From positions 1 to 19,325 of the forward strand of contig DAOVEE010000013.1 in assembly GCA_030669135.1 (NCBI GenBank): DNA of 19,325 nt. The letters run 5' to 3'. Shown in pieces: positions 8,065 through 15,449 of the stretch (positions are counted from its first letter, which is position 1; every line of letters starts with the position of its first letter). A program made the position numbers and the translations under genes. This DNA is from Candidatus Bathyarchaeota archaeon (lineage in GTDB: Archaea; Thermoproteota; Bathyarchaeia; TCS64). Under the pieces are notes generated by a model that did no database searches, was not told where the DNA came from, and saw only the letters and a program-made list of their open reading frames with translations.

Positions 8065-9447
8065 CTACACTAGGTAGGGCCAGATCAGGTACGCCATGAG
8101 TATGGTGAGCAGTGCCCCGGTGATGTCCAGCAGGACGCCCGCCTTGATCATCTCAGGCATTGACACCTTGCCCGTGCTGTAGGCGATGGCGTTGGGCGGC
8201 GTCCCCACCGGGAGCATGAAGTCCAGGCTCGTGCTGATGCCGACGGCGACGGCGAGGATGACGGGGCTGAACCCGGTCTTCTGGCCGAGCCCTATGGCTA
8301 TGGGGAGGAAGATGCCGGCGCTGGCGGTGTTGCTCGCCACGATGCTGATGCCTAGGCCGGCGACGGTCACCAGCGCTATGGTGATGAGGGGGGAGCCGCC
8401 TCCGGTGAAGTCGAGCAGCATGTTGCTTATGACGTTGACGAGGCCCGAGACGTCCAAGGCGTTGCCGAGGCTGAGGCCCCCGCCGATGAGCAGCAGGGTG
8501 TCCCACTTCCCGTTCTTGATGTCCTGCTCGTCCAGTAGGTCAAGGAAGAAGAGGAGCACAATCACCAGAGAGGCGACCATGGCGGAGCTGTAGCCGTGGC
8601 CGCCCCAGCCTATGAGGTTGGCCACGGGCTCCGGGAGCCTCCCGGTGAGCCACGCGAGGACGGCGAACCCGAACACGTAGAGAGTGAGCCTCTGCCTCCG
8701 GGTGAGCTCTGTGCTCGTCCTCTCCAGGGGCGGTATTTCCTCGACGTCTGTCGGGAAGATCGCGAAGAGCACCACCCAGATGACGAGTATCTGAATGACG
8801 GCTATGGGGAACCCGTAGAACATCCAGCCGAGGAAGCTTATCTCGTAGCCCACGAGCTCCTTGAGGCTGGCAGCCGCCATGGCGCAGGTGGTGGTCCCCA
8901 CCAGGGTGCTGAGGCCCCCCGCCGTGGACGAGTACGCGATGCCGAGGATCATTATCTTGCTGAAGTTTCCCTTGACGTCCTTCACGCGCTCGGTGATGTT
9001 CAGCGCCATGGTGATGAGGAGAGCCGCGGACGCGGTGTTGCTTATCCACATGCTCAGAAACCCGGCGGTGACCATGATGGCGAGGACCACGGTCCGGGCC
9101 CCCGCCTTGACCTTGGAGACGATGAGGTAGGCGAAGTACTCGTCAAGGTCGCACTTCTCGACTGCCACCGCCAGCATGAAGCCGCCAAGCAGCAGCATGA
9201 CCACGGTGTCGAAGAACGGCGCCAAGGCTGCCCCGAAGCCCTGCACCCCGAGGAACGCCTGGAGAAGCGGTATCAGTATGCTGGTGGCCGCCAGCGGCAC
9301 GGCCTCCGTGGTCCAGAGGCCCGACGCGACGATGAGCACCACGAGGGCGGAGCGCTGGCTCTCCGTGAGGGTCTCGGCCGTGGCGTTGTACGCCCCCACG
9401 CTGAGTAATATCACGGCGGCGAGGACGACTACTCGTTTCCTGTTCAC
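8065..9447 (-). CDS. SLC13/DASS-family anion:sodium symporter
   Basis: This 460-residue polytopic membrane protein belongs to the divalent anion:sodium symporter family, whose members carry dicarboxylates, citrate, sulfate or related anions. The two internal repeats each show the family Ser-Asn-Thr motif: SNTASAALLITMAL (136-138) and SNTASAGIFLPIAIG (372-374). The re-entrant hairpin segments SSTAGGLSTLVGTTTCAM and FMLPVGTPPNAIAYSTG are also seen. The N-terminus begins with a hydrophobic segment preceded by MNRKR. A small gene lies 11 bases upstream on the same strand, so the two are probably one transcript. The exact anion cannot be decided. Confidence 0.93.
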   Translation of the reverse strand: MNRKRVVVLAAVILLSVGAYNATAETLTESQRSALVVLIVASGLWTTEAVPLAATSILIPLLQAFLGVQGFGAALAPFFDTVVMLLLGGFMLAVAVEKCDLDEYFAYLIVSKVKAGARTVVLAIMVTAGFLSMWISNTASAALLITMALNITERVKDVKGNFSKIMILGIAYSSTAGGLSTLVGTTTCAMAAASLKELVGYEISFLGWMFYGFPIAVIQILVIWVVLFAIFPTDVEEIPPLERTSTELTRRQRLTLYVFGFAVLAWLTGRLPEPVANLIGWGGHGYSSAMVASLVIVLLFFLDLLDEQDIKNGKWDTLLLIGGGLSLGNALDVSGLVNVISNMLLDFTGGGSPLITIALVTVAGLGISIVASNTASAGIFLPIAIGLGQKTGFSPVILAVAVGISTSLDFMLPVGTPPNAIAYSTGKVSMPEMIKAGVLLDITGALLTILMAYLIWPYLV

Positions 9448-9458
9448 GCGCGGTCACT

Positions 9459-9740
9459 CTAGAGCTGCTTGAAGGAAATTATGTCCAGGTTTTCCTCCGA
9501 CGCGAGCTGGTCGATGAGGTTCTTCATCTCGAAGATGTTCTCCAGCTCCACGGTGCCGTAGAGCACCGCGAGGCTCGGGTAGTTCTTCTCGGAGGCCACC
9601 AGGAACGGAGGCACGGCTATGGTGCTCGTGAAGTCGGCCAAGAACCTCTGCCGTTTGAGCTTGTCAGCGAACTTACGGAGCACGTTGTTGTCTATGACGT
9701 CGCCGCGGACGATCATCTCTATGGTCACGAGCTTGCTCAT
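9459..9740 (-). CDS. Unknown 93-residue protein upstream of the anion transporter
   Basis: I do not recognise the family. The predicted order is strand (KLVTIEMIVRGD), helix (NNVLRKFADKLKRQRF), strands (FTSTIAVPPFLV and LAVLYGTVEL), helix (FEMKNLIDQLASEEN) and strand (LDIISFKQL), which would suit a small ferredoxin-like or ACT-like fold. The open frame extends to 10022, but that upstream part overlaps a better-looking gene on the other strand. ATG 9740 has a purine-rich GAAGGCGGG just before it, so I choose it. It ends 11 bases before the transporter start and may be a regulatory or accessory partner of that transporter; this is inferred from position only. Confidence 0.7.
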   Translation of the reverse strand: MSKLVTIEMIVRGDVIDNNVLRKFADKLKRQRFLADFTSTIAVPPFLVASEKNYPSLAVLYGTVELENIFEMKNLIDQLASEENLDIISFKQL

Positions 9741-9781
9741 CTTGTCCCGCCTTCTGAAATCCGTGAAAGTAAACGAGGCTA

Positions 9782-9793
9782 GGTTAAAAAGGT
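9782..9793. promoter_or_regulatory. Shared TATA-like box between two small divergent genes
   Basis: The sequence ggttaaaaaggt sits in the 79-base gap between the divergent 93- and 70-residue genes. On the plus strand its centre is about 30 bases before ATG 9820. Read on the minus strand (cctttttaacc) it would start an RNA about 20 bases before ATG 9740. Confidence 0.4.
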
Positions 9794-9819
9794 ATTCAAA
9801 CCGTTTCGGGGTACTGAAG

Positions 9820-10032
9820 ATGGCTCCGGGTGGGACACCCTCGTTTTTCCTGTACTCGACGTCTTCTCCCCGTGTAAACGTTTTAATCAAGTATGTCGGA
9901 AACCGTAACTGTGAACTCGTTTTGAAGCCCTTTAAGCTGCCGTGGATGACCAGCGAGTTCACGCCTGACAAGGAGTTTGTCATCGTCAAGCTGGTGGACG
10001 TAGTCGAGAGGGTTAGGCTCAAGAGCCCATAA
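9820..10032 (+). CDS. Small unknown 70-residue protein
   Basis: This is a short open frame beginning at ATG 9820 with a TATA-like box at the right distance upstream. Translation starts MAPGGTPSFFLYSTSSP and continues through alternating hydrophobic strands (VNVLIKYVG, CELVLKPFKL, EFVIVKLVDVVERV), which looks like a compact beta-rich protein rather than a random shadow. No family is recognised and there are no cysteine motifs or membrane segments. The opposite-strand frame over the same bases is low complexity in its first 30 codons (repeated S, T, L), which favours this strand. It is convergent with the second amidohydrolase, with 34 bases between. Confidence 0.5.
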   Translation: MAPGGTPSFFLYSTSSPRVNVLIKYVGNRNCELVLKPFKLPWMTSEFTPDKEFVIVKLVDVVERVRLKSP

Positions 10033-10066
10033 AAAAGTTAGGCTATTCCAGAGGATGATAAGATGG

Positions 10067-11656
10067 TTATTTTTCCCTTTGGTACAGTATCTTGCTGTTG
10101 ACGAGGGTCATGTAGCACTGTGCATCCCTGAGCTCCTCCCCGGGTATCTCGGTGAGGTCCCTGTCGAAGACGGCGACGTCGGCCAGCTTCCCCGGCTCCA
10201 CGCTGCCCACGTTCTCCTCGTTGAACCCTGCGTACGCCGAGTTCAGGGTGTAGCACTTGACTGCCTCGACGAGGGTTATCCGGTTCCTCCTTATGGGGTG
10301 GTTGACGGCGCTCCATATCCCGTAGATGGGGTTGAAGGGCATTCCGTCGCTGCCGAAGGCCACGGTTATCCCCTCGTCTATGAGGGTCCTGTAGGGGTTG
10401 CTCATGCGCTCCCGTCTGTCGCCGAGGCGCTGGTTGTACATGCTGCCGGGGCCGCTCCACTCGCCGATGAAGTTGGGCTGCATCGCTGGCACTATTCCGA
10501 GTTCCTTGATGCGCTCTATCTGCTGGCTGCTGAGTATCTCGCAGTGCTCTATCCTGTGCCTATGGTCTTTCCGGGGCTCTCTCCTGAGGGTCTCTTGGAT
10601 GCCGTCGATGACGTGCTCTATGGCCAGGTCGCCTATGGCGTGGGTAGCCACCTGGAAGCCGTGGCTGTGGGCTGTGCTGGTCTTCTCGGTGATGGCCTCA
10701 GGCTTCTCGAGGAGCAGGCCCTTGGTGGTGGGGTCGTCCTCGTAGGGCTCGAAGAGGGCGGCCGTGCGGGCGCCGAGGCTCCCATCGATCAGTAGCTTGA
10801 CTGCGCCGATGCGCAGCATGTGGTCGCCGAAGCCGGTCCTGATGCCCAGACTCATGGCGGCCTCCGGCGTCTCCGTCATCAGCATCACGTTGGCGCGGAC
10901 CTTGAGGTTTCCGTTGTCGTGGGCCAGCTGGTAAGCGGTTATCTCCTGGGGGCCGAGGCCGGCGTCGTGTATGCCTGTGCAGCCGAGGCTGAGTGCGTAG
11001 TCGCTGGCAACCTTGAGGCCCTCCACCAAGGTCTCCATGGGGGTGGAAGGTATGTTTCTCATGACCAGGTGCCTGCAGTCCCTGAGGACTCCGGTGGGCT
11101 CCCCGTCGGCGTCCCTGTCGATGGTGCCTCCTTCGGGTTCCGGCGTCTCGGCGTCTATCCCGGCAGCCTCCAAGGCCTTGGTGTTGACGCTGACGAGGTG
11201 GCCGCATATCCTGACCATGGCCACCGGGTTGTCCGGGGTGACGGGGTCGATGTCATCCTTGGTGATGTACCTGTTCTCGGGCCACTTCGCCTCGTCGTAG
11301 CCGCGAGCAATGATCCACTCGCCGGGTTCGATCTCCTCGGCGCGCTTCCTTATGAGTTCCAAGGCGTCCTTCATGGTGTCCGTGTATCTTATAGGTACGG
11401 TGGTGAGCATGTTGACGCCCATCCATATGAAGTGGCAGTGGCTGTCTATGAGGCCGGGGAGAACCGTCATCCCCGATACGTCGTAGACCTCCGATCCTGG
11501 GGGTATCTCCGTCTCCCCTTTCTTTCCGGCGGCGACGATGTACTCGTCCCGCAGGACGACGACGGAGTCTTTGACTGGGTCTGCACCCGTCCCGTCTATG
11601 AGGGTGCCTCCCACAAGTACGCGGGGGCAGGATACTGGTGTCATTTTGAATGTCAT
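10067..11656 (-). CDS. YtcJ-like amidohydrolase (amidohydrolase family 3), complete site
   Basis: This paralogue of the 4051-5685 product has about 529 residues. Landmarks are VLVGGTLIDGTG, metal-binding DSHCHFIWMG, GEWIIARGYDEAKWPENR, GEPTGVLRDCRHLVM, LLIDGSLGARTAALFEPY, the canonical HAIGDLAIEHV and HRIEHCEILS metal/catalytic segments, AFGSDGMPFNPI with the distal aspartate, and VGSVEPGKLADVAVFDRD. All expected active-site elements are present. The start is uncertain: ATG 11656, ATG 11644 and GTG 11662 are in frame, and a TATA-like tttatatt on the minus strand (about 11673-11680) would favour 11656 or 11644. Relatives hydrolyse amides or carbamate-like bonds; the substrate is unknown. It is the last gene before the tRNA that marks the island edge. 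Confidence 0.9.
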   Translation of the reverse strand: MTFKMTPVSCPRVLVGGTLIDGTGADPVKDSVVVLRDEYIVAAGKKGETEIPPGSEVYDVSGMTVLPGLIDSHCHFIWMGVNMLTTVPIRYTDTMKDALELIRKRAEEIEPGEWIIARGYDEAKWPENRYITKDDIDPVTPDNPVAMVRICGHLVSVNTKALEAAGIDAETPEPEGGTIDRDADGEPTGVLRDCRHLVMRNIPSTPMETLVEGLKVASDYALSLGCTGIHDAGLGPQEITAYQLAHDNGNLKVRANVMLMTETPEAAMSLGIRTGFGDHMLRIGAVKLLIDGSLGARTAALFEPYEDDPTTKGLLLEKPEAITEKTSTAHSHGFQVATHAIGDLAIEHVIDGIQETLRREPRKDHRHRIEHCEILSSQQIERIKELGIVPAMQPNFIGEWSGPGSMYNQRLGDRRERMSNPYRTLIDEGITVAFGSDGMPFNPIYGIWSAVNHPIRRNRITLVEAVKCYTLNSAYAGFNEENVGSVEPGKLADVAVFDRDLTEIPGEELRDAQCYMTLVNSKILYQREK

Positions 11657-11853
11657 TCGCACATTATTCCAGAATATAAATCTTTACTTATTCCACACCG
11701 AGATTACGATGAACGTAAAGAACGATGATCCAGCCACGATTAAATCGTATATTATTGTGCGTAAGCAGTAGTCGATGCACCTGTTTGTGAGGAAGCCAAC
11801 GTTTTGGGGCCTGTACGGTGCGTTATTCGCAGCTGCGTCCCTTTCAGTATAGC

Positions 11854-11860
11854 TTATTTA
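11854..11860 (+). promoter_or_regulatory. TATA-like box for tRNA-Arg
   Basis: TTATTTA is centred about 26 bases before the first tRNA base, the normal archaeal spacing. The rest of the 226-base gap 11657-11882 holds the second amidohydrolase promoter and no convincing gene. Confidence 0.5.
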
Positions 11861-11882
11861 CTGGGTGTCGATATCTGTGGGT

Positions 11883-11960
11883 GGGCTCGTAGTCTAGTCA
11901 GGATATGATTCTGGCCTGCGAAGCCGGAGATCGTGGGTTCGAATCCCACCGAGCCCGCCA
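11883..11960 (+). tRNA. tRNA-Arg (anticodon GCG)
   Basis: The acceptor arm gggctcg (11883-11889) pairs with cgagccc (11950-11956), followed by discriminator G and an encoded CCA (11958-11960). The anticodon arm is ctggc-ctgcgaa-gccgg (11911-11927), with anticodon GCG at 11918-11920, reading CGC/CGU as arginine. The T arm is gtggg-ttcgaat-cccac. The D stem is weak, with one U-U mismatch and one G-U pair. No intron is present. The 3' 24 bases also occur at 17027-17050, so this gene was the integration target of the island to its right. Confidence 0.95.
11935..11958 (+). repeat. attL: tRNA-Arg 3' end
   Basis: The left copy of the 24-base direct repeat covers most of the T arm, the 3' acceptor strand, the discriminator base and the first C of CCA (gggttcgaat at its left, cgagcccgc at its right). 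The bases on either side differ from the right copy. Confidence 0.85.
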
Positions 11961-12044
11961 CTGATAAACCTGCCCCCATTGTCTTGGGTTTACGGTAAAT
12001 GGAAGATAGTCGTTGATCAGAGTTTTATCCTCACTTCTCGGTAA

Positions 12045-12053
12045 CGCGCGCGC
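12045..12053. promoter_or_regulatory. CG tract 1 (upstream of tbp)
   Basis: The alternating tract cgcgcgcgc lies 35 bases before the TBP start codon, immediately ahead of the A/T-rich gaaatgtttag where a promoter is expected. It is one of six such tracts in the island's gaps. Confidence 0.5.
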
Positions 12054-12088
12054 ATTCGAAATGTTTAGTAACGGGGTTTGGGGAGTGT

Positions 12089-12661
12089 ATGTGGACTGTT
12101 GTGGCTGAAACAAGAGACCTTGAAATAGTAATACAAAACGTAGTAGCCTCAGCAACCCTCAACCAGAAATTCAACCTACTAGACATAGTAAAAACCTTCA
12201 GAAACGTCGAGTACAACCCCAAACGGTTCCCCGGCCTCGTATTCAGGCTCAAACGACCTAAAACAGCCACCCTCATCTTCAGCACAGGCAAAATGGTGTG
12301 CACAGGAGCAAAATCCGAGAAACTCGCCAGATCCGCCGTAAAGAAAGTCGTCAGGGAACTCAAAAACAATGGGATAATAGTGTTGGGGAGACCGGTGATT
12401 ATCGTTCAGAACATCGTTGCCTCGGCCAACCTCCACAGCAAGGTCGACTTGGAGACCGCTGCCGACCTGCTGGATAATGTGATGTATGAACCCGAACAGT
12501 TCCCCGGATTGATCTACAGGATGAGTGCCCCCAAGACAGTCCTGCTTGTATTCACTACAGGTAAGATTGTATGTACCGGAGGTAAGAGCGAGGAGATCGT
12601 CCACGAATCCGTAAACAAACTATACGAACTATTAGACGACTACGACCTATTCTACAAGTAA
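12089..12661 (+). CDS. tbp: TATA-binding protein carried on the island
   Basis: This basal transcription factor binds promoter TATA boxes with TFB to recruit RNA polymerase. It has 190 residues with the two symmetrical TBP repeats: repeat 1 contains IQNVVASATL, RFPGLVFRL and STGKMVCTGAKSE; repeat 2 contains VQNIVASANL, QFPGLIYRM and TTGKIVCTGGKSE. The DNA-intercalating phenylalanines in FPGL and the following beta strand are conserved in both, so the fold should be functional. The acidic C-terminus (ELLDDYDLF) is archaeal. Odd: codon use changes between the repeats. Lysine is 10 AAA to 1 AAG in the first half and 1 AAA to 5 AAG in the second. Placed first after the integration site, it is probably an accessory TBP; whether the host has another cannot be seen here. 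Confidence 0.93.
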   Translation: MWTVVAETRDLEIVIQNVVASATLNQKFNLLDIVKTFRNVEYNPKRFPGLVFRLKRPKTATLIFSTGKMVCTGAKSEKLARSAVKKVVRELKNNGIIVLGRPVIIVQNIVASANLHSKVDLETAADLLDNVMYEPEQFPGLIYRMSAPKTVLLVFTTGKIVCTGGKSEEIVHESVNKLYELLDDYDLFYK

Positions 12662-12687
12662 ACTGATTATTCTTCATATGCGGATTG

Positions 12688-12700
12688 CTTAATATATAAA
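12688..12700 (-). promoter_or_regulatory. TATA-like box in the tbp/exporter 3' gap
   Basis: CTTAATATATAAA (plus strand), or TTTATATATTAAG on the minus strand, is the strongest TATA-like sequence in the island. It lies between two convergent genes, where no promoter is needed for either. On the minus strand it would start a transcript running antisense into tbp, with CG tract 2 about 22 bases upstream. Confidence 0.35.
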
Positions 12701-12721
12701 CTATCAATTGATCCGGATGTT

Positions 12722-12730
12722 GCGCGCGCG
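12722..12730. promoter_or_regulatory. CG tract 2 (between convergent tbp and exporter)
   Basis: The alternating gcgcgcgcg sits in the 74-base gap between the 3' ends of tbp and the MFS exporter. It is the only tract not upstream of an annotated start codon. Confidence 0.5.
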
Positions 12731-12735
12731 TAATG

Positions 12736-13977
12736 TTATAATTCGCGGAGTTTTGGCACAGTTAATACTAGAATAACGAAGATGATTACCATAACGGTTC
12801 CAAAGATACTTTGAGCAAGTGGTGCTCCAAGTGCTTCAGCTATTGCTCCCAGTGTCACGCTACCCAGTAACCCAAATCCGATGCTTAGTTGCCATATACC
12901 CATGGCACGGCCACGCTGATCTTCCGTAACATTAAGTTGGAGCAGGATGTGTTGCATGGCGTCGTGTCCTGCCGCCGTTATACCAACTATACCTATGAAG
13001 AACAGTGAGAGAGGATACGCAGATGAGTTGGCGAACAATATTAATGAAACGCCAAACGTAAAGAAGAGACCGAGTATTATCCGTCCCTTGTACTTGTAGT
13101 CTCCGAGGGAGGCAAGAGTCAGTCCAGCTATAAGGCCGCCTACCGAGCGTACCGCGCTGAACATGCCAAGGCCAACGGCGCCTACATCCAGGATATCACG
13201 GGCAAAGACCGGTAGAAGTACTGAATAAGAGAAGCCGAACATCTCACAGGCGGCTGCCATCACCATTAAGGCAAGGACCACTCTATTTTTCAGAACGATT
13301 TGCATTCCCTCAACGAGGTTGCTCCAGAGTGTTCCCTTTTCGGCAACAGGCCTCCCTTCAATCCCCCTAATACAGGCTGTTATTCCAATTGCCAAGATGT
13401 TAGCCGCGGCTAACACGAAGAAAGGCCACTCCATACCATATAACTCGATGATGATTCCGGCAGCAGCACCACCAATAATGCCAATGCCTCGCATCCCAAC
13501 AGCGTTAAGAGAGATGCCGCTCATGGCGCTCTCTCGGCCAACGATATCGACAATGAAAGCTTGGCGTGCAGGTCCATCAAAGGTACGGATTGAACCCCAG
13601 ACAAAGGTGATAAGGAGGACGTGCCAAAGTCGAATCCAACCTTGCATGACTAAGTAACCTAATAGAAAACCACAGGCTGAATACAAGGCCAAGGCCACAA
13701 TCTGTAATTTTCTTCGGTCAAACCTATCAGCTATAGCGCCCGCCAACATCCCCCAGATTAGGTTAGGTGCCGAGCGTGTAGCCCACACTAGGCCCAAGGA
13801 TACGGGGGAGTCAGTTAGTTCCAACACAAGCCATCCCGAAGACACCATCATCATGAAGTTACCAAGGGACACAGTGATCGTAGTCAGAAAAAGGAGGCCA
13901 AAGGTCCGAGAATGAAAAGGTTGGAACATCCGTATATTGGCGATGCCATTAAAAAACTTGGTCACTTTATTCGCCAT
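12736..13977 (-). CDS. MFS exporter (EntS/MFS_3-like)
   Basis: This 413-residue permease has about 12 transmembrane segments. It resembles the EntS/MFS_3 group of drug or siderophore exporters: SSGWLVLELTDSPVSLGLVWA, GMLAGAIADRFDRRKL (loop 2-3 motif), RTFDGPARQAFIVDIV, RGIGIIGGAAAGIIIE, and EDQRGRAMGIWQLSIGFGLLG in the second half. The DGPARQAF and DQRGRAM segments are typical of this group. The ATG at 13977 is preceded by GAAAGGAAAA on the minus strand. It is A+T rich compared with the left flank. Lying with two biosynthetic-looking enzymes on the same strand, it may export their product; this is inferred. Confidence 0.9.
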   Translation of the reverse strand: MANKVTKFFNGIANIRMFQPFHSRTFGLLFLTTITVSLGNFMMMVSSGWLVLELTDSPVSLGLVWATRSAPNLIWGMLAGAIADRFDRRKLQIVALALYSACGFLLGYLVMQGWIRLWHVLLITFVWGSIRTFDGPARQAFIVDIVGRESAMSGISLNAVGMRGIGIIGGAAAGIIIELYGMEWPFFVLAAANILAIGITACIRGIEGRPVAEKGTLWSNLVEGMQIVLKNRVVLALMVMAAACEMFGFSYSVLLPVFARDILDVGAVGLGMFSAVRSVGGLIAGLTLASLGDYKYKGRIILGLFFTFGVSLILFANSSAYPLSLFFIGIVGITAAGHDAMQHILLQLNVTEDQRGRAMGIWQLSIGFGLLGSVTLGAIAEALGAPLAQSIFGTVMVIIFVILVLTVPKLREL

Positions 13978-14027
13978 GGTTTTTTCCTTTCTGTATTCCT
14001 ACTGCACCTCTTTACATTTTCCTGTGT

Positions 14028-14035
14028 CGCGCGCG
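14028..14035. promoter_or_regulatory. CG tract 3 (upstream of exporter)
   Basis: Alternating cgcgcgcg lies 51 bases before the exporter ATG (minus strand). Seven bases downstream on that strand is AAAATGTAAA, almost repeated after tract 4. Confidence 0.5.
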
Positions 14036-14072
14036 AAGGGATCAGAACTAGGAGATATTACCTGCCCAACAA

Positions 14073-15263
14073 TTAGAGCCTGGAAAGCGCCTCCTCAATT
14101 CTATCAAGACCTTCACTGAAGATCGCCTTACTCGTGGGAAAGACGATTCGAATATACCCTTCTCCCCCCGGCCCATGAGACGAGCCGTCAGACACGGCGA
14201 CCTTACCCTTCTCAAGCAGATATTCCTGCATCTCAGCGCTGGTCAGCCCATAGTCACTGATGTTCGGCCAGAGGATATAGGTCCCCTCGGGAGGAACCAC
14301 ATTGACCTTGTCGATGGCCTTCAGCCGTTTTACACCGTAATCCCTAAGACCTTGGAGGTAGTCCACCAACGGCGGGATGTACGGATCACACTTCGTTAGA
14401 ACGGCGTGCGCGACAGCGAGCGCGATAGAGCTAGTTCCCTGAATCAGCCCCTCAGCTATCTTATTGATACCCGCCAGAATCTCCTTGTTCGTAGCGACAA
14501 GCCACCCGATCTGGATACCTGCGAGGCCGAATGTCTTTGACAGGCCAAACATGCTGATGGTCCTCTCAGCTATCTCGGGCCCCAGGGAGGCTATGCTTAC
14601 GTGTTTCCGACCGTCGAAGAGAATGTTGTCGTGGAGGTCGTCGGTAGCCACAATGATGTCATGGTCCACCGCGATGTCCGCGATACCCTTCAGCTCCTCT
14701 TCAGTCATGACCCTGCCCGTAGGATTGTGAGGGTTGCATAGAAAGATGAGCTTGGTCCTGTCGGTGACGAGCGACTTCATCTCTTCAAGATCAAAACGCC
14801 AGTCATCTTCTTGCCTTATCTCATGGTACACTGGCTTGGCATGCACGTAGTCAATCGCCCTAATGAAGGGACCGAACATTGTGGACGGGAGAATCACCTC
14901 ATCACCCGGCTTACACGCGTACATCGTCGACAAATATAGACTGGGCTCCACACCGGGGATGACCTTGACATCCTCAACAGTGGAATCTATCAGATACTTC
15001 GACCTTGTAGTTTCAGCCATAGCCTCCAGGGTCTCAGGAAACCATGAGTACTCAAAACATTCATCCTCGATTGCCCGAGCTGCCGCCTCTTTAACCTCAG
15101 GTGGCACGGGATAGTCGGGGCTGGAGTACCAAAACGGGATGATGTCTGCGCCATACCTTTTCCATTTCCTTCTTCCACGCATTTTATTCATATTCTCAAG
15201 TGTAATCTCCCTATCAACGGTCTCGGCAAAACTAGTGGCGTCTATATTCCCGTTATCAACCAT
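14073..15263 (-). CDS. PLP-dependent aminotransferase / C-S lyase (MalY/PatB-like)
   Basis: This fold-type I pyridoxal-phosphate enzyme has 396 residues. Seen: the N-terminal ADIIPFWYSSPDYPVPPEV segment resembling the MalY/PatB start, FLCNPHNPTGRV (N180, P181), ATDDLHDNI (D208, pyridine nitrogen), MFGLSKTFGLAGIQIGW with Schiff-base K243, and C-terminal GEGYIRIVFP with carboxylate-binding R372. MalY/PatB enzymes are cystathionine beta-lyases or aminotransferases, and sequence alone does not separate these. Its G+C content is higher than that of the flanking island genes (35 of 60 in the line starting at 14641), suggesting separate ancestry. On the same strand as the exporter and the opine dehydrogenase-like gene, it could supply an amino- or keto-acid substrate. 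Confidence 0.92.
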   Translation of the reverse strand: MVDNGNIDATSFAETVDREITLENMNKMRGRRKWKRYGADIIPFWYSSPDYPVPPEVKEAAARAIEDECFEYSWFPETLEAMAETTRSKYLIDSTVEDVKVIPGVEPSLYLSTMYACKPGDEVILPSTMFGPFIRAIDYVHAKPVYHEIRQEDDWRFDLEEMKSLVTDRTKLIFLCNPHNPTGRVMTEEELKGIADIAVDHDIIVATDDLHDNILFDGRKHVSIASLGPEIAERTISMFGLSKTFGLAGIQIGWLVATNKEILAGINKIAEGLIQGTSSIALAVAHAVLTKCDPYIPPLVDYLQGLRDYGVKRLKAIDKVNVVPPEGTYILWPNISDYGLTSAEMQEYLLEKGKVAVSDGSSHGPGGEGYIRIVFPTSKAIFSEGLDRIEEALSRL

Positions 15264-15327
15264 TCATAAATCACGTCTAGAAGTTATGGTGAAGTGATGA
15301 TAAAATTATGGGGGGATTTACCATTTT

Positions 15328-15335
15328 CGCGCGCG
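15328..15335. promoter_or_regulatory. CG tract 4 (upstream of PLP enzyme)
   Basis: Alternating cgcgcgcg lies 65 bases before the PLP-enzyme ATG. On the minus strand it runs directly into AAAATGGTAAA, close to the element after tract 3. Confidence 0.5.
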
Positions 15336-15366
15336 TGTGTACATTTATACCTCGAGGGTAATATTG

Positions 15367-15374
15367 GCGCGCGC
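15367..15374. promoter_or_regulatory. CG tract 5 (same gap as tract 4)
   Basis: Alternating gcgcgcgc starts 39 bases to the right of tract 4. Between the two is acatttatac, a possible TATA-like box. The rest of the gap 15264-15478 shows only short imperfect inverted repeats (for example CCTTG...CAAGG near 15403-15431) and no gene that I can support. Confidence 0.5.
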
Positions 15375-15449
15375 TGGGTTGTTTCAAGCAACATTCAACG
15401 AAACCTTGAGTCCGTTGGCTGAAAACCAAGGATAATCAAAGTCCTCTAT

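Noticed and set aside
8596..9408. Long plus-strand frame opposite the SLC13-type transporter
   Set aside because: It is an antisense shadow dominated by E, G, H and R, produced by third-position G+C bias of the real gene.
10820..11728. Long plus-strand frame opposite the second amidohydrolase
   Set aside because: The opposite strand encodes all amidohydrolase motifs; this frame has none and extends past the true gene only by chance.
11959..12088. C-terminal integrase fragment expected after attL in an SSV-type integration
   Set aside because: The frame continuing from the att repeat meets a TGA immediately, and only 130 bases separate the tRNA from tbp.
11898..12155. Minus-strand open frame over the tRNA ending RWDSNPRSPASQARIIS
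   Set aside because: This is the familiar spurious translation of a tRNA gene read backwards, and the rest of the frame has no protein-like features.
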